This document shows positions 55,647 through 64,000 of a stretch of 64,000 bases of DNA, in pieces (the stretch's first letter is position 1; the number at the start of each line of letters is the position of its first letter). The notes beneath the pieces are model-generated. The model had not been told where the DNA came from, searched no databases, and saw only the letters and a program-made list of their open reading frames with translations. The stretch covers positions 620,001-684,000 of the forward strand of contig NZ_FZLN01000001.1 of assembly GCF_900197575.1 (NCBI RefSeq), in the 5' to 3' direction. Source of the stretch: Acinetobacter apis (GTDB lineage: Bacteria; Pseudomonadota; Gammaproteobacteria; Pseudomonadales; Moraxellaceae). The position numbers and the translations under genes were made by a program.

Positions 55647-58586
55647 TTAGTTCAGCGTTTGAACATCAAAGCCTAATTTTTCCAATTCTTCACGTTTTGC
55701 AAAAGGAGCAACCACACCTTTGGTTGGCTGACCTTCAAGTAAATACGTTGTTGCAACACGTGTTAGATCATCAAAGGTTACGGATAAAATACGTGAGCGC
55801 ATTTCATTTCTAAACTCAGGCGTTCTTTGATGCAATTTTGAATAACACGCTGTAATGGCTTCACCTGCAGGTGAACCTGGGCGATCCATGGATGCCACTA
55901 ATCCTAAAATTGCTTCTTCAAGCTGATACGGCTTTTGTGGTTGATTCAGCAACCACTGAATGCTGGCTTGAAAATCTGCAAAAGTTTCAGTTAAACGCGG
56001 GTCACGATAACTGAAAAATCTAAATGCACATGCGTTGCCATCATACGCTGCACCACCACCATAAGCACCACCTTTTTCACGTAATGCGCTGTGCAAGAAG
56101 CCATTTCTTAAATAGCCTGCCAATACCATGAGCGATACTGCATCAGGATGGGTTGCCTCAACCGCAGGATAAGCAAGCGCACAAAACTGAACATTGGTTT
56201 GGATCAGCCATGCTTGATCACCTGCAACGTCATGACGTGGTACGACTTTTAACGCGTCAATCTGTTGAGGCACTGTCACTTGCTGCCAAGTTTGACTGAT
56301 TTTTTCAATTAATTCCAAGCTTTGCTGTTCTTCAGACACCAATAAAAACTGCTTTGGTGCTGCCAACAATGCTACATGAACTCGCTTCATTTCAGTAATA
56401 AAGTCTGTATAGGCATGTTCATCAGATTCAATATCACGAATTAATTGGTTTAACCAATTTAGTGCCCCTAAACCTGTATTGAAATAATCTCGAGTCGCCA
56501 AACTGCTCATATGACGTGAAGCAATTTGCATGGCATAACTATGCCCTGAACCACTAATACGCGCACTCCAACGAGTTTTACGCTCTTGCAATAATTCTAA
56601 AATACGATTTTTTTCATCAAAACGAATTTCAGCAAATGCAAGCTTTAATAAATCAATCGCTGCATGATTGTTTACCAATGACTTGGTGGTCAAAGTCAGA
56701 AAAGCACTAATCTCTTGTTTATCATTTAAACCACTACGTAATGATGCTCCCATGCCTAACCCACCGCTCACAGCGGTTTGTTGCTGTTGCAACTCAAGAT
56801 AATCATATTCGCCTGCACCCACTTCTCCCATCAATACACTTAATAGAGTGAAGTAAGGCGATTGCACCACATCATGTGGAATATCAATCACAACTTGTTG
56901 GTAATACAGCCCATTGGTTCCTGCATGATAGACATGAAGCGGTGTGGCTTGACCATTATGATGAATCGTTTGTGTGACACCTTCTGCAATTTTTAAAGCT
57001 GGCGGTACATCGTCTAGACCAACTTTAGGTAAAATTGATAAATCATCTTCTGTCGCTTGTCTTTCTTGCAATGCCACCGTATTTTTTTCAATTTCTGCTT
57101 GAGCTTCTGCTGTTAAATCGGCTGCAATTTGATTTAAACGATCTTGCTCTGCCTGCTGGTTTTTAGCCGTCAGCTCAGCATCAGGCACTAAGGTCAACAA
57201 AACACGATGTGGGTTGTCTAATAAATGAGTTTGGATTAAAGATTGCAACCAATGTGGATCTTTAAGCTCTTCTTTAATCAGTGCAATGGCATGATTAACA
57301 TCCCATACATCAATTGGATCACTGTGATGAATTGCGCTTCCCATACCATTCATGATTAAACTTAGACCGTAAGGCGTTCCATCACCACTCACTTCACGCT
57401 GATGCAATTCAATTTGATGTAAAATCGAGTCGATGAATGCAGGATCAATAGGTTTCGCAGCCACATCGGCTAACACCTCAAGCACACCCTGTTTGAATGT
57501 ATCAGCATGTTCAGCATTTGAACCTTGTACACCACAGAAAAATGTCATTTCAAAGTTGCTGTCATCAACTCCCATAAATGGTCCTGATGATTCCGCATAA
57601 TCACAAGTTTCTAAATATTTACGTAATGGTGATGCTGAATTTTCAAGTAAAATACCTTCAACCAAACGCATACCAAGGCGTGTTTTAATATCACTTGACT
57701 GTGGTAATAACCATGACAAGACATGGTAAGTTTTATCTGCAAGATCGGCTTGATCTACAGCATACTGCTCAACCACATCTACAGGCGCAGTTAAGCGCTG
57801 TTCAGGAACTGAGTAAATTGTTTCGCCTGCACTAAATTCAGACAATGCTTGCTCTTCAATCTGCGTATGTAAATCATGCACAGGGATATTTCCAAACGTC
57901 ATGAAGACGGCATTACTTGGATGGTAATGTTTTTGATAAAACTGTACCAATTCTTCATGAGTTAAATCAGGAATATCTTTGGGTTCGCCACCTGAGTTGT
58001 AATGATAAGTGGTTTCAGGAAATAGATGATGTGCTAAACGGTGGTATAATTGGTCTGTAGGTGCACTCATTGCCCCTTTCATTTCATTAAAAACCACACC
58101 TTTAAATACAGGTTGACCGTCTTCTAACTCAACACGAATGCCTTCTTGGGCAAAATCTAATGGATTGATATTGGCAGCAAAAGCAGCATCTAAATACACA
58201 GACAATAAATTATAAAAATCTTTTTTATTTTGAGTTGCAAACGGGTATGCCGTCCAATCTGCGGCAGTAAAGGCATTCATAAATGTATTTAATGAACGAC
58301 GAATCATTAAAAAGAAGGGATCACGTACAGGAAAACGTTTTGAACCACAAAGAACCGTGTGTTCTAAAATATGCGCCGTGCCTTTAGAATTCATAGGTTG
58401 AGTACGAAATGCCACTAAAAAAACATTTTCTTCATGATGGCTTGCCAAATGATAATGTACTGCACCCGTGACCTTATGACGATATTCTAAAACAAGCACA
58501 TCTAATGCATCTACATGCTGTTGACGGATCAACTCAAATGCAGGGTGTGTGGGCTGAGAATGTGTTTCGATCACGTCTACAGGCAT
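55647..58586 (-). CDS. Large M16C insulinase-family metallopeptidase (PreP-like)
   Basis: 979 residues. The inverted zinc motif is present as GTAHILEHTVLCGS (HILEH, near residues 71-75), with NEMKGAMS downstream holding the distal Glu. Inactive-half features and the C-terminal REKGGAYGGGAAYDGN (Arg-Tyr substrate contacts) are present. The size and order match presequence protease/falcilysin-like M16C enzymes, which degrade free peptides in an enclosed chamber. No signal peptide, so probably cytoplasmic. It is 19 bases before pldA; co-transcription is possible. Confidence 0.93.
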   Translation of the reverse strand: MPVDVIETHSQPTHPAFELIRQQHVDALDVLVLEYRHKVTGAVHYHLASHHEENVFLVAFRTQPMNSKGTAHILEHTVLCGSKRFPVRDPFFLMIRRSLNTFMNAFTAADWTAYPFATQNKKDFYNLLSVYLDAAFAANINPLDFAQEGIRVELEDGQPVFKGVVFNEMKGAMSAPTDQLYHRLAHHLFPETTYHYNSGGEPKDIPDLTHEELVQFYQKHYHPSNAVFMTFGNIPVHDLHTQIEEQALSEFSAGETIYSVPEQRLTAPVDVVEQYAVDQADLADKTYHVLSWLLPQSSDIKTRLGMRLVEGILLENSASPLRKYLETCDYAESSGPFMGVDDSNFEMTFFCGVQGSNAEHADTFKQGVLEVLADVAAKPIDPAFIDSILHQIELHQREVSGDGTPYGLSLIMNGMGSAIHHSDPIDVWDVNHAIALIKEELKDPHWLQSLIQTHLLDNPHRVLLTLVPDAELTAKNQQAEQDRLNQIAADLTAEAQAEIEKNTVALQERQATEDDLSILPKVGLDDVPPALKIAEGVTQTIHHNGQATPLHVYHAGTNGLYYQQVVIDIPHDVVQSPYFTLLSVLMGEVGAGEYDYLELQQQQTAVSGGLGMGASLRSGLNDKQEISAFLTLTTKSLVNNHAAIDLLKLAFAEIRFDEKNRILELLQERKTRWSARISGSGHSYAMQIASRHMSSLATRDYFNTGLGALNWLNQLIRDIESDEHAYTDFITEMKRVHVALLAAPKQFLLVSEEQQSLELIEKISQTWQQVTVPQQIDALKVVPRHDVAGDQAWLIQTNVQFCALAYPAVEATHPDAVSLMVLAGYLRNGFLHSALREKGGAYGGGAAYDGNACAFRFFSYRDPRLTETFADFQASIQWLLNQPQKPYQLEEAILGLVASMDRPGSPAGEAITACYSKLHQRTPEFRNEMRSRILSVTFDDLTRVATTYLLEGQPTKGVVAPFAKREELEKLGFDVQTLN

Positions 58587-58941
58587 ATCAATTTCTCACT
58601 CAAAATATGGACTAAATTTCAGTATTATAACGATATAAAGTTTTTTATTTCATCATAAAACAGGTATGTATAACACTTTTATTACACAGTTGATGCAACA
58701 TCTAATAACATACATTGCTAGATGACAAGATTCCTATATTGCCTGATTCAGTTAAGATCAGCAAAGACCACCATGTATTTAAAGCAGATAAAATGGCTCA
58801 TTAAAATTGAATTGCTGTTATTTTCAGCAGCAATATTAGACAAGACCACCCTGCTTACATGGATAAAATCACAGGATAAATTGCACTCAGGCAAGAAATG
58901 TATACAATTCACCTAATTTCAACCGTTGAGTCATATAAGCC
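58587..58941. other. Gene-free stretch upstream of O-methyltransferase
   Basis: About 355 AT-rich bases between divergent genes. It holds a 7-bp inverted repeat ATTGCTG/CAGCAAT (58811-58817, 58828-58834) and two copies of AAGACCACC about 77 bases apart. The only sizeable open frame (58722-58916) has no ribosome site and poor composition. It presumably carries both promoters. Confidence 0.5.
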
Positions 58942-59607
58942 ATGCAAACCTTGTGGTCCGATTTAGATCATTATATTGAATCCCATCTTCTTCCTAGCGA
59001 TCCAGCATTAGATCAAATTATTGACAATACAAATCAGCATGGTTTATCCAATCATTTGGCTGTGGCACCGAATCAAGGCATGTTGCTTCAAATGCTGATT
59101 CAAATGAATCGCTGTAAGCGTGTACTTGAATTGGGTACATTTGCAGGTTACAGCACCATTTGGCTGGCCAAAGGACTACCTCAAGATGGCTATTTACTGA
59201 CCATTGAAGGTCGTGAAAGTCATGCTTTAGTTGCTAAAGCCAATATCGAACAAGCACACATTGATACACACATTGACTTAAAAATGGGGATGGCTGCAGA
59301 TGTATTAAATGCATTGCCTGTAGATACTGCACCATTTGATTTCATCTTTATTGATGCAGATAAAGGCAGTTACCCTGAATATTTAGAATTAACATTAAAG
59401 TTTTCACGTTCAGGGAGCATCATTGTATTAGACAATGTTATTCGTAACGGTGATATTTTAGATCCTCACAATCACAAACCAAGCATTACAGGTATTCGTC
59501 AGACATTTGAAGCATTGAAAAACCATGAAAGAATTGCTTCATGTACTGCATTACAAACTGTTGGCAGCAAAGGTCATGATGGATTTGCGATCGCGATTGT
59601 CAAGTAA
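58942..59607 (+). CDS. SAM-dependent O-methyltransferase (family 3)
   Basis: A class I methyltransferase of 221 residues of the caffeoyl-CoA/catechol type: VLELGTFAGYSTIWLAKGLP (SAM motif I), LLTIEGRESHALVAKANIEQ, FDFIFIDADKGSYPEYLEL (metal-binding Asp-x-Asp) and IIVLDNVIRNGDILDP (Asp-Asn metal site). The fold and metal site are secure; the substrate in bacteria of this type is usually unknown. It is monocistronic. Confidence 0.93.
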   Translation: MQTLWSDLDHYIESHLLPSDPALDQIIDNTNQHGLSNHLAVAPNQGMLLQMLIQMNRCKRVLELGTFAGYSTIWLAKGLPQDGYLLTIEGRESHALVAKANIEQAHIDTHIDLKMGMAADVLNALPVDTAPFDFIFIDADKGSYPEYLELTLKFSRSGSIIVLDNVIRNGDILDPHNHKPSITGIRQTFEALKNHERIASCTALQTVGSKGHDGFAIAIVK

Positions 59608-59675
59608 TCAAAAAGTGTACTCTTAAGTTTTATTATTTTAATTCAATATCTTAAATAGATTAACTATAGTTACAC

Positions 59676-59710
59676 ACAAAGTTATCCACAGAATATGCGG
59701 ATAACTTTGT
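59676..59710. terminator. Hairpin between convergent genes, containing a perfect DnaA box
   Basis: ACAAAGTTATCC (59676-59687) and GGATAACTTTGT (59699-59710) form a perfect 12-bp stem with an 11-base loop, between the methyltransferase and universal stress protein genes. TTATCCACA (59682-59690), the DnaA box consensus, spans arm and loop. No strong T-run, so termination is probable but not certain. Confidence 0.65.
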
Positions 59711-59722
59711 ATTGAAGCAATT

Positions 59723-60565
59723 TTATTTTACAACAATGATCGGTACATTAATTTCACGGTATACCGTTGTTGTAATACTACCTAAGAAGAACTGATGCAA
59801 GCGGCTTTGGCTAAATGCACCTAAAATTACAAATTGAATTTCATGCTCTTTTTGGTAGTCAATAATATTTTGAGCCACATTACCTTGGCGGTTTTCAACG
59901 ACTACATCAAAACCATGCTCTCTTAAGTACGCTTCTGGTTCTTGTAATACGTCAGGTTGATCACCGATATAAAGTAAATGACATTGCAGATGTTTAAATA
60001 AATCACTCTCTGCAATTCCTTCCATCATACGTTTACATAATGGTGAATCTTCATAAGCAAAAATAAAACGGGTTGGTGGCTTAAAATGATCACTCACTGT
60101 CATGACAGTACAGTTGGCGCCACGAATAAATTTTTCGACATTACCGCCTAAATCTTTATTCTTTTCAGCAGCACTTTCACCCACTTTACCAATTAACGCA
60201 ATATCATCTTCTTTCAAGACCGCTAGGCTTTGTTCAAGAAAGTCGCCTTTTTCTTGTAAAATTGACGCTTCAATACCGTGTTTTTCTTTGATTTGCTCAG
60301 TAATATGTTTCAATAAATTATTACTATAATCGATTGCAACTGCACTTTGTTTTTGTTCAAGCTCAGCAAGCTCTTTTAAAAGCATTGAATTACTTTCAAA
60401 ACCAATCACACCACTAATTTCACCTAAGTGATAACTTGATGAGTAATAATCTAAAACTTGCAATAAAACCAACTCGCGATGCGTTGTTTTAGCAATCCAA
60501 GCAGCAGCTTCAGCAATTGCATTGACGCAAGGGGATGAATCAATACAAGCAATAACACGTTTCAT
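59723..60565 (-). CDS. Tandem universal stress protein
   Basis: 280 residues holding two UspA domains. The first starts RVIACIDSSPCVNAIAEAAAWI, the second FIFAYEDSPLCKRMMEGIAE. The second keeps the ATP-binding pattern FVILGAFSQSRLHQFFLGSITTTV, while the first has FIRGANCTVMTV with a reduced loop, so ATP binding is more likely in the C-terminal half. GAGAGAGG lies before the ATG. UspE-like in layout. Induction by stress is family knowledge. Confidence 0.92.
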   Translation of the reverse strand: MKRVIACIDSSPCVNAIAEAAAWIAKTTHRELVLLQVLDYYSSSYHLGEISGVIGFESNSMLLKELAELEQKQSAVAIDYSNNLLKHITEQIKEKHGIEASILQEKGDFLEQSLAVLKEDDIALIGKVGESAAEKNKDLGGNVEKFIRGANCTVMTVSDHFKPPTRFIFAYEDSPLCKRMMEGIAESDLFKHLQCHLLYIGDQPDVLQEPEAYLREHGFDVVVENRQGNVAQNIIDYQKEHEIQFVILGAFSQSRLHQFFLGSITTTVYREINVPIIVVK

Positions 60566-60688
60566 TGGGCCTCTCTCTTGAGTTTTGTTTCACTCTAGGT
60601 CTAGTTCTATTTTTTAACTTAACACAAGTTGAAAACTCTGCAACTATTTTTATTTTGCCTCGCAGTAATAAACCGCAAAATCACTGAT

Positions 60689-61306
60689 TTAATCTCTATA
60701 TTTAATAAATCGTGCAGGATTTCCTGCGACAATGGTCTTTTCAGCGACATTTTTAGTCACCATGCTGTTCATTCCAACCACTGCATGATCTGCAATGATA
60801 ACACCATCTTTTACGCCCACATATGCACCTAGCCAAACATCACGACCAATAATAATACCTTTCGAAGTGACAGGTTGCTGATACATTGGTTCATCAAGGG
60901 AAATTCCATGTTCAAAGGCATATAAGTGCGTATAAGCTGCCAATCGTGCTTGATCATGAATAGTGATCCCCACTCGTCCACCATCTAAAATACTATGATG
61001 ATTAATCGCCACCTCCGCACCAATGTTCAGTGGACCATGTAATACACAATCTGCTGCAATAAAGGAGTGATCTCCTATATAAATTGGACGTCCAGGTTCC
61101 GCAAAAATATGGGCAAGTGGTGAAATAAAGACATTCTCACCAATATGAACCGTTTCCATATCTTGTAAGTATGCTTGATAGTCTTTTTGCCATGCCACCG
61201 CCCACTCGCGATGTTTTGGTTTTAAACGCCAATATAGCCACGGCATATAATTTAAGCGATGCTGATGTTGCTCTCGATATTTCAGCAAGGGATCTTCTAA
61301 GTTCAA
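60689..61306 (-). CDS. Left-handed beta-helix (hexapeptide) acyltransferase
   Basis: 205 residues with hexapeptide repeats through the middle (VHIGENVFISPLAHIFAEPG; IYIGDHSFIAADCVLHGPLN; GIIIGRDVWLGAYVGVKDGV; ADHAVVGMNSMVTKNVAEKT). GVITIHD-type sequence and HLYAFEHG hold the likely catalytic His. It resembles WcaF/maltose O-acetyltransferase-type enzymes; the acceptor is unknown. It begins with TTG, overlapping the yigZ stop (TTGA), and has AAGGA 6 bases ahead, so it is translationally coupled to yigZ. Confidence 0.87.
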   Translation of the reverse strand: MNLEDPLLKYREQHQHRLNYMPWLYWRLKPKHREWAVAWQKDYQAYLQDMETVHIGENVFISPLAHIFAEPGRPIYIGDHSFIAADCVLHGPLNIGAEVAINHHSILDGGRVGITIHDQARLAAYTHLYAFEHGISLDEPMYQQPVTSKGIIIGRDVWLGAYVGVKDGVIIADHAVVGMNSMVTKNVAEKTIVAGNPARFIKYRD

Positions 61307-61887
61307 TCGAGTTCCTTAAGGGTTTCGCGACCACGGGTTAAATCTTGCAACTTTTGATTTAAGTCTTCAACTTGATGTACTTGAAGCTTTAGATCAATCA
61401 TGACACCATCGCTTTGATAATCCTCTGCATGTTCTGCATGCAGCTGCGATAATTCATATTGGAAAATTGGCCATTCACTAAATGTACAACAAATTTGGAA
61501 TTGTTTTTTCTCAACCAATTCAACTTTCTCAACCAAAGCCAAGCATTTTCCAGCACAACCGCCATATGCACGGACTAATCCACCTGTCCCGAGCTTCACA
61601 CCACCATACCACCGGCTAACAATGACTAAAATATTCGTTAAATCATTGCCTTCAATGGTGGCTAAAATAGGTTTTGCTGCGGTGCCTGACGGTTCACCAT
61701 CATCATTTAAACGAATATTATGACCTACTTTCCATGCCCAGCATTGATGTGATGCAGAAATATCTTTGTAATCTGCTAAGCGTTGTAGTGCATCTGCTTC
61801 GTCTTCAACCGGAATAGCAATTGCTTGAAAACGACTTTTCTTAATATCCTCTTCAAAGGTCATTACTTCAGTGATGGTAAAAGCCAT
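61303..61887 (-). CDS. yigZ: YigZ/IMPACT family protein
   Basis: 194 residues. The N-terminal UPF0029 domain has KSRFQAIAIPVEDEADALQRL, HQCWAWKVG, the signature NDDGEPSGTAAKPILATIEG and VSRWYGGVKLGTGGLVRAYG; a small ferredoxin-like domain ends the protein. The family is linked to translation regulation in eukaryotes (IMPACT) with an unclear bacterial role. It is followed in overlap by the hexapeptide acyltransferase. Confidence 0.95.
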   Translation of the reverse strand: MAFTITEVMTFEEDIKKSRFQAIAIPVEDEADALQRLADYKDISASHQCWAWKVGHNIRLNDDGEPSGTAAKPILATIEGNDLTNILVIVSRWYGGVKLGTGGLVRAYGGCAGKCLALVEKVELVEKKQFQICCTFSEWPIFQYELSQLHAEHAEDYQSDGVMIDLKLQVHQVEDLNQKLQDLTRGRETLKELD

Positions 61888-62113
61888 ACGTTTTCATTCT
61901 CGTTCAATGTCACTTATTTACAAAATATTTTTAAATTTTAAAACCAACAATATCCTTTGCTTATCGATAAATCAAATTTGTCCATTGCTTAGGCTAATGA
62001 TTCGTGTTCTTGGTAGTATACAAAAGTTACCGCACGTATTTTGACGCATTTGAATTGATCATTGCATGTATTCACTTTAAATTATGATTTTAAATGATTC
62101 AAATGGGCACAAC

Positions 62114-62326
62114 ATGAAACTTCCGCATGGTATCTATCAACACTACAAAGGACAAAAATATCAAGTTTTTGGTATTGTCAGACACAGTGAAACACAAGAG
62201 GAATTGGTTATGTATCAATGCCTCTATGGTGATTATTCTTTTTGGGTTAGACCGCTTGAAATGTTTCAGTCCTATGTCACGCTTGATCAAGGTGAATCTG
62301 TGCCACGTTTTAAACACATTGCATAA
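62114..62326 (+). CDS. DUF1653 protein
   Basis: A 70-residue protein starting MKLPHGIYQHYKGQKYQVFG and containing RHSETQEELVMYQCLYGDYS and FWVRPLEMF. These are the DUF1653 hallmarks: GxYxHYKG at the start and W-RP-MF near the end. The fold is a small beta barrel with no proven function. I start at the MKLPHG ATG, since the in-frame codons upstream are unlike the family. It is convergent with tsaD. Confidence 0.9.
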   Translation: MKLPHGIYQHYKGQKYQVFGIVRHSETQEELVMYQCLYGDYSFWVRPLEMFQSYVTLDQGESVPRFKHIA

Positions 62327-62366
62327 CGCTTGTGGTTCAAGGCTTATGCCTCTCACCACAATTTAA

Positions 62367-63377
62367 CTAAGGTGCAACCAGTTCTGTCATTGGCCAGCGT
62401 GGCGTGGTGGTGACAGCTAAACCATCACAAGCACCTGCTTTTAAGCGCTGATAGCCTGCAAAAGCAATCATGGCACCATTGTCTGTACAGAGTGCGGGTT
62501 CTGCATAATATACAGTGGATTTAATTTTAATGAGTTCTTTCTCTAGCTGTTCACGCAGTTTAAGATTTGCACTCACCCCACCTGCAATCACTAAACGTTT
62601 TAAACCTGTTTGTTTTAGTGCTTTAACAGACTTTTTCACCAATGTATCAACCACTGCCTGTTGGAAAGAAGCTGCCACATCAGGGTATTGTACGTGTTGA
62701 CCATCTAATTTTTTCAGTTGTACTGATACGGCAGTCTTTAAACCGCTAAAGGAAAATACTAAATCTTTATGTAGCATCGGACGTGGGAAATCAAATGCCG
62801 TCGGATTCCCTGTTTCTGCTAATTTGGCAATATTTGGTCCACCCGGATAAGGTAATCCCATCATTTTAGCCACTTTATCAAAAGCTTCGCCTGCTGCATC
62901 ATCAATGGACTCACCAAGCATCTCGTATTCACCAATTCCGTATGCTGCCATTAGTTGTGTATGCCCACCAGAAACCAATAATGCGACAAACGGAAATTCA
63001 GGGGGTGTTTCTGACAATAATGGTGCAAGCAAATGCCCTTCCATATGATGCACACCAATCGCAGGTTTATTTAATGCAAATGCAAGTGAACGTCCAAATA
63101 ATGCACCTGTCATTAATGCGCCCATCAGCCCAGGACCACGAGTATACGCCACTGCATCAATCTGCTGTTTGGAGACATGTGCTTGCAATAAAAGCTGATT
63201 TAACAGTGGGATCAATTTTCTGACATGGTCACGTGATGCCAATTCAGGTACCACACCACCATATTCAGCATGTAATTTAATTTGGCTATATAAAACTTGT
63301 CCAAGTAAGCCGTGTTCACTGTCAAAAAGTGCCAAACCTGTTTCATCACAAGAGGTTTCTAAACCTAAAACAATCAT
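62367..63377 (-). CDS. tsaD: tRNA N6-adenosine threonylcarbamoyltransferase
   Basis: Transfers the threonylcarbamoyl group to A37 of ANN-decoding tRNAs with TsaB/TsaE. ASKA-fold motifs are [18 protein letters not shown] and [13 protein letters not shown]; the metal-binding HHMEGH is at [14 protein letters not shown], and [15 protein letters not shown] is present. 336 residues. It is divergent from rpsU, a widely conserved arrangement. Confidence 0.98.
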   Translation of the reverse strand: MIVLGLETSCDETGLALFDSEHGLLGQVLYSQIKLHAEYGGVVPELASRDHVRKLIPLLNQLLLQAHVSKQQIDAVAYTRGPGLMGALMTGALFGRSLAFALNKPAIGVHHMEGHLLAPLLSETPPEFPFVALLVSGGHTQLMAAYGIGEYEMLGESIDDAAGEAFDKVAKMMGLPYPGGPNIAKLAETGNPTAFDFPRPMLHKDLVFSFSGLKTAVSVQLKKLDGQHVQYPDVAASFQQAVVDTLVKKSVKALKQTGLKRLVIAGGVSANLKLREQLEKELIKIKSTVYYAEPALCTDNGAMIAFAGYQRLKAGACDGLAVTTTPRWPMTELVAP

Positions 63378-63417
63378 CTAAATGCCTATTTCAATGTGCA
63401 ATCTGCTGCATATTTCT

Positions 63418-63445
63418 ATTATAGGCTTGTGGTATGAGATGTAAA
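63418..63445 (-). promoter_or_regulatory. Sigma70 promoter of tsaD
   Basis: On the minus strand TTTACA (63440-63445), 16-base spacer, perfect TATAAT (63418-63423), 41 bases before the tsaD start. Confidence 0.6.
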
Positions 63446-63455
63446 TGAGTAAAAT
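63427..63455 (+). promoter_or_regulatory. Possible sigma70 promoter of rpsU
   Basis: TTGTGG (63427-63432), 17-base spacer, TAAAAT (63450-63455). It overlaps the tsaD promoter on the other strand, so the two would compete for polymerase. Confidence 0.45.
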
Positions 63456-63523
63456 ACTGCACTTCACTTGTTTTCTAGAGCATATCGCTTTAGTTACTAC
63501 CATACACTTTTTGAGGATTCTTC

Positions 63524-63739
63524 ATGCCACAAGTTAAATTGAAAGAAGGCGAACCAGTTGACGTAGCGATCCGTCGTTTCAAACGTTCTTGCGAAAAAGC
63601 AGGTGTTTTAGCTGACGTTCGTAAGCGCGAATTTTATGAAAAACCTACGCAAGAGCGTAAGCGTAAAAAAGCTGCTGCTGTTAAGCGCTACCAAAAGAAA
63701 CTAACTCGCGAATCTGTACGTACAACTCGTCTTTACTAA
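63524..63739 (+). CDS. rpsU: Ribosomal protein S21
   Basis: 71 residues of the small, very basic 30S protein: [20 protein letters not shown], then [20 protein letters not shown] and a Lys/Arg-rich end [15 protein letters not shown] precedes the ATG. Start of the classical rpsU-led macromolecular synthesis operon, here with a yqeY-type gene next, 24 bases downstream. Confidence 0.98.
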   Translation: MPQVKLKEGEPVDVAIRRFKRSCEKAGVLADVRKREFYEKPTQERKRKKAAAVKRYQKKLTRESVRTTRLY

Positions 63740-63763
63740 TTAATTTGTGATTGAGGCCTAACA

Positions 63764-64000
63764 ATGAGTAACTTAAAAAGTCAAATTACGGATGCATTGA
63801 AAAGCGCAATGCGCGCAAAAGAAATGTCTACATTGACTGTTATTCGCAGTTTACAGGCCGCAATTAAGCAAATTGAAGTTGATGAACGCATAGAACTTGA
63901 TGACCATCAAGTTCTTGTGATTGTCGAGAAACAAGTTAAACAACGTAAAGAATCTGTCAAAGCCTTTTTAGGTGCGAACAGAGATGATTTAGCTAGTAAA
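63764..64000 (+). CDS. GatB/YqeY domain protein, N-terminal part (cut by window edge)
   Basis: 79 codons are present, starting MSNLKSQITDALKSAMRAKE and continuing STLTVIRSLQAAIKQIEVDE, then KQVKQRKESVKAFLGANRDD. This is the YqeY start (SLKxxIxxDMKxAMxAKD / LxxIRxLxAAIKxxE), a helical domain related to the GatB tail that binds tRNA in amidotransferases. GAGG precedes the ATG. It commonly follows rpsU. The end lies outside the window. Confidence 0.9.
   Translation, partial: MSNLKSQITDALKSAMRAKEMSTLTVIRSLQAAIKQIEVDERIELDDHQVLVIVEKQVKQRKESVKAFLGANRDDLASK

Noticed and set aside
58722..58916. 64-codon open frame in the gap before the O-methyltransferase
   Set aside because: Lacks a ribosome site and has a random-looking composition; probably promoter sequence.

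Overview
The window is AT-rich, densely coded bacterial chromosome, and its gene content fits Acinetobacter (Moraxellaceae). Signs of this are the lepA-lepB-rnc-era-recO-pdxJ-miaE block, the glnD-dapC pair, rpsU next to tsaD, a methionine aminopeptidase beside ychF, a DUF1615 lipoprotein, and several small lipoproteins and hypothetical proteins of Acinetobacter type. I cannot name the species. I see no insertion sequence, prophage block, CRISPR array or rRNA. The only tRNA is tRNA-Asn(GTT).

Layout. 1-6.9 kb is a sulfur-acquisition region: a flavoprotein cut by the window edge, an IscS-type cysteine desulfurase, the taurine operon tauABCD and a periplasmic sulfate-binding protein. 6.9-18.4 kb holds a GST-like protein, ychF, map, brnQ, three small or hypothetical genes, purT, glnD-dapC and an Lrp-type regulator. 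18.8-22.6 kb is an accessory-looking set of an MBOAT acyltransferase and two SGNH/GDSL proteins, probably a surface O-acylation system. 22.7-27.4 kb holds an ArsR-family regulator, sstT, a YaiL-like gene, a YbdG-like channel, an unknown gene and tRNA-Asn.

27.5-34.5 kb is a translation, RNA-processing and signal-peptidase block on the minus strand (miaE, pdxJ, recO, a small lipoprotein, era, rnc, lepB, lepA). 34.7-43.2 kb continues on the minus strand with a HAD phosphatase, a DUF1615 lipoprotein, proB, obgE, rarD, blc and uvrB. 43.3-46.6 kb is more variable: a macro-like A1S_2505-type protein, a zinc-independent L36 paralogue under a perfect Zur-type palindrome, a 55-residue basic protein and an MHS-type transporter. 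46.7-54.4 kb holds clpA, clpS, a coiled-coil membrane protein, argC, a YgjP-like metalloprotease, rpiA and ilvA. 54.4-64 kb holds pldA, a large M16 peptidase, an O-methyltransferase, a tandem universal stress protein, a hexapeptide acyltransferase, yigZ, a DUF1653 gene, tsaD, rpsU and the start of a yqeY gene.

How it works together. Most of the window is housekeeping. The parts that suggest adaptation are the response to sulfate shortage (tau, sbp, desulfurase), the response to zinc shortage (Zur palindrome and Zn-free L36) and the MBOAT/SGNH surface-modification set. Two genuine small genes (41 and 55 codons) lie in the 44.1-44.6 kb gap, where a length cut-off of 60 codons would miss them. 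Several starts are non-ATG (GTG: map, argC, two small secreted proteins; TTG: uvrB, the hexapeptide acyltransferase, one hypothetical gene) and were chosen from Shine-Dalgarno position and family length.
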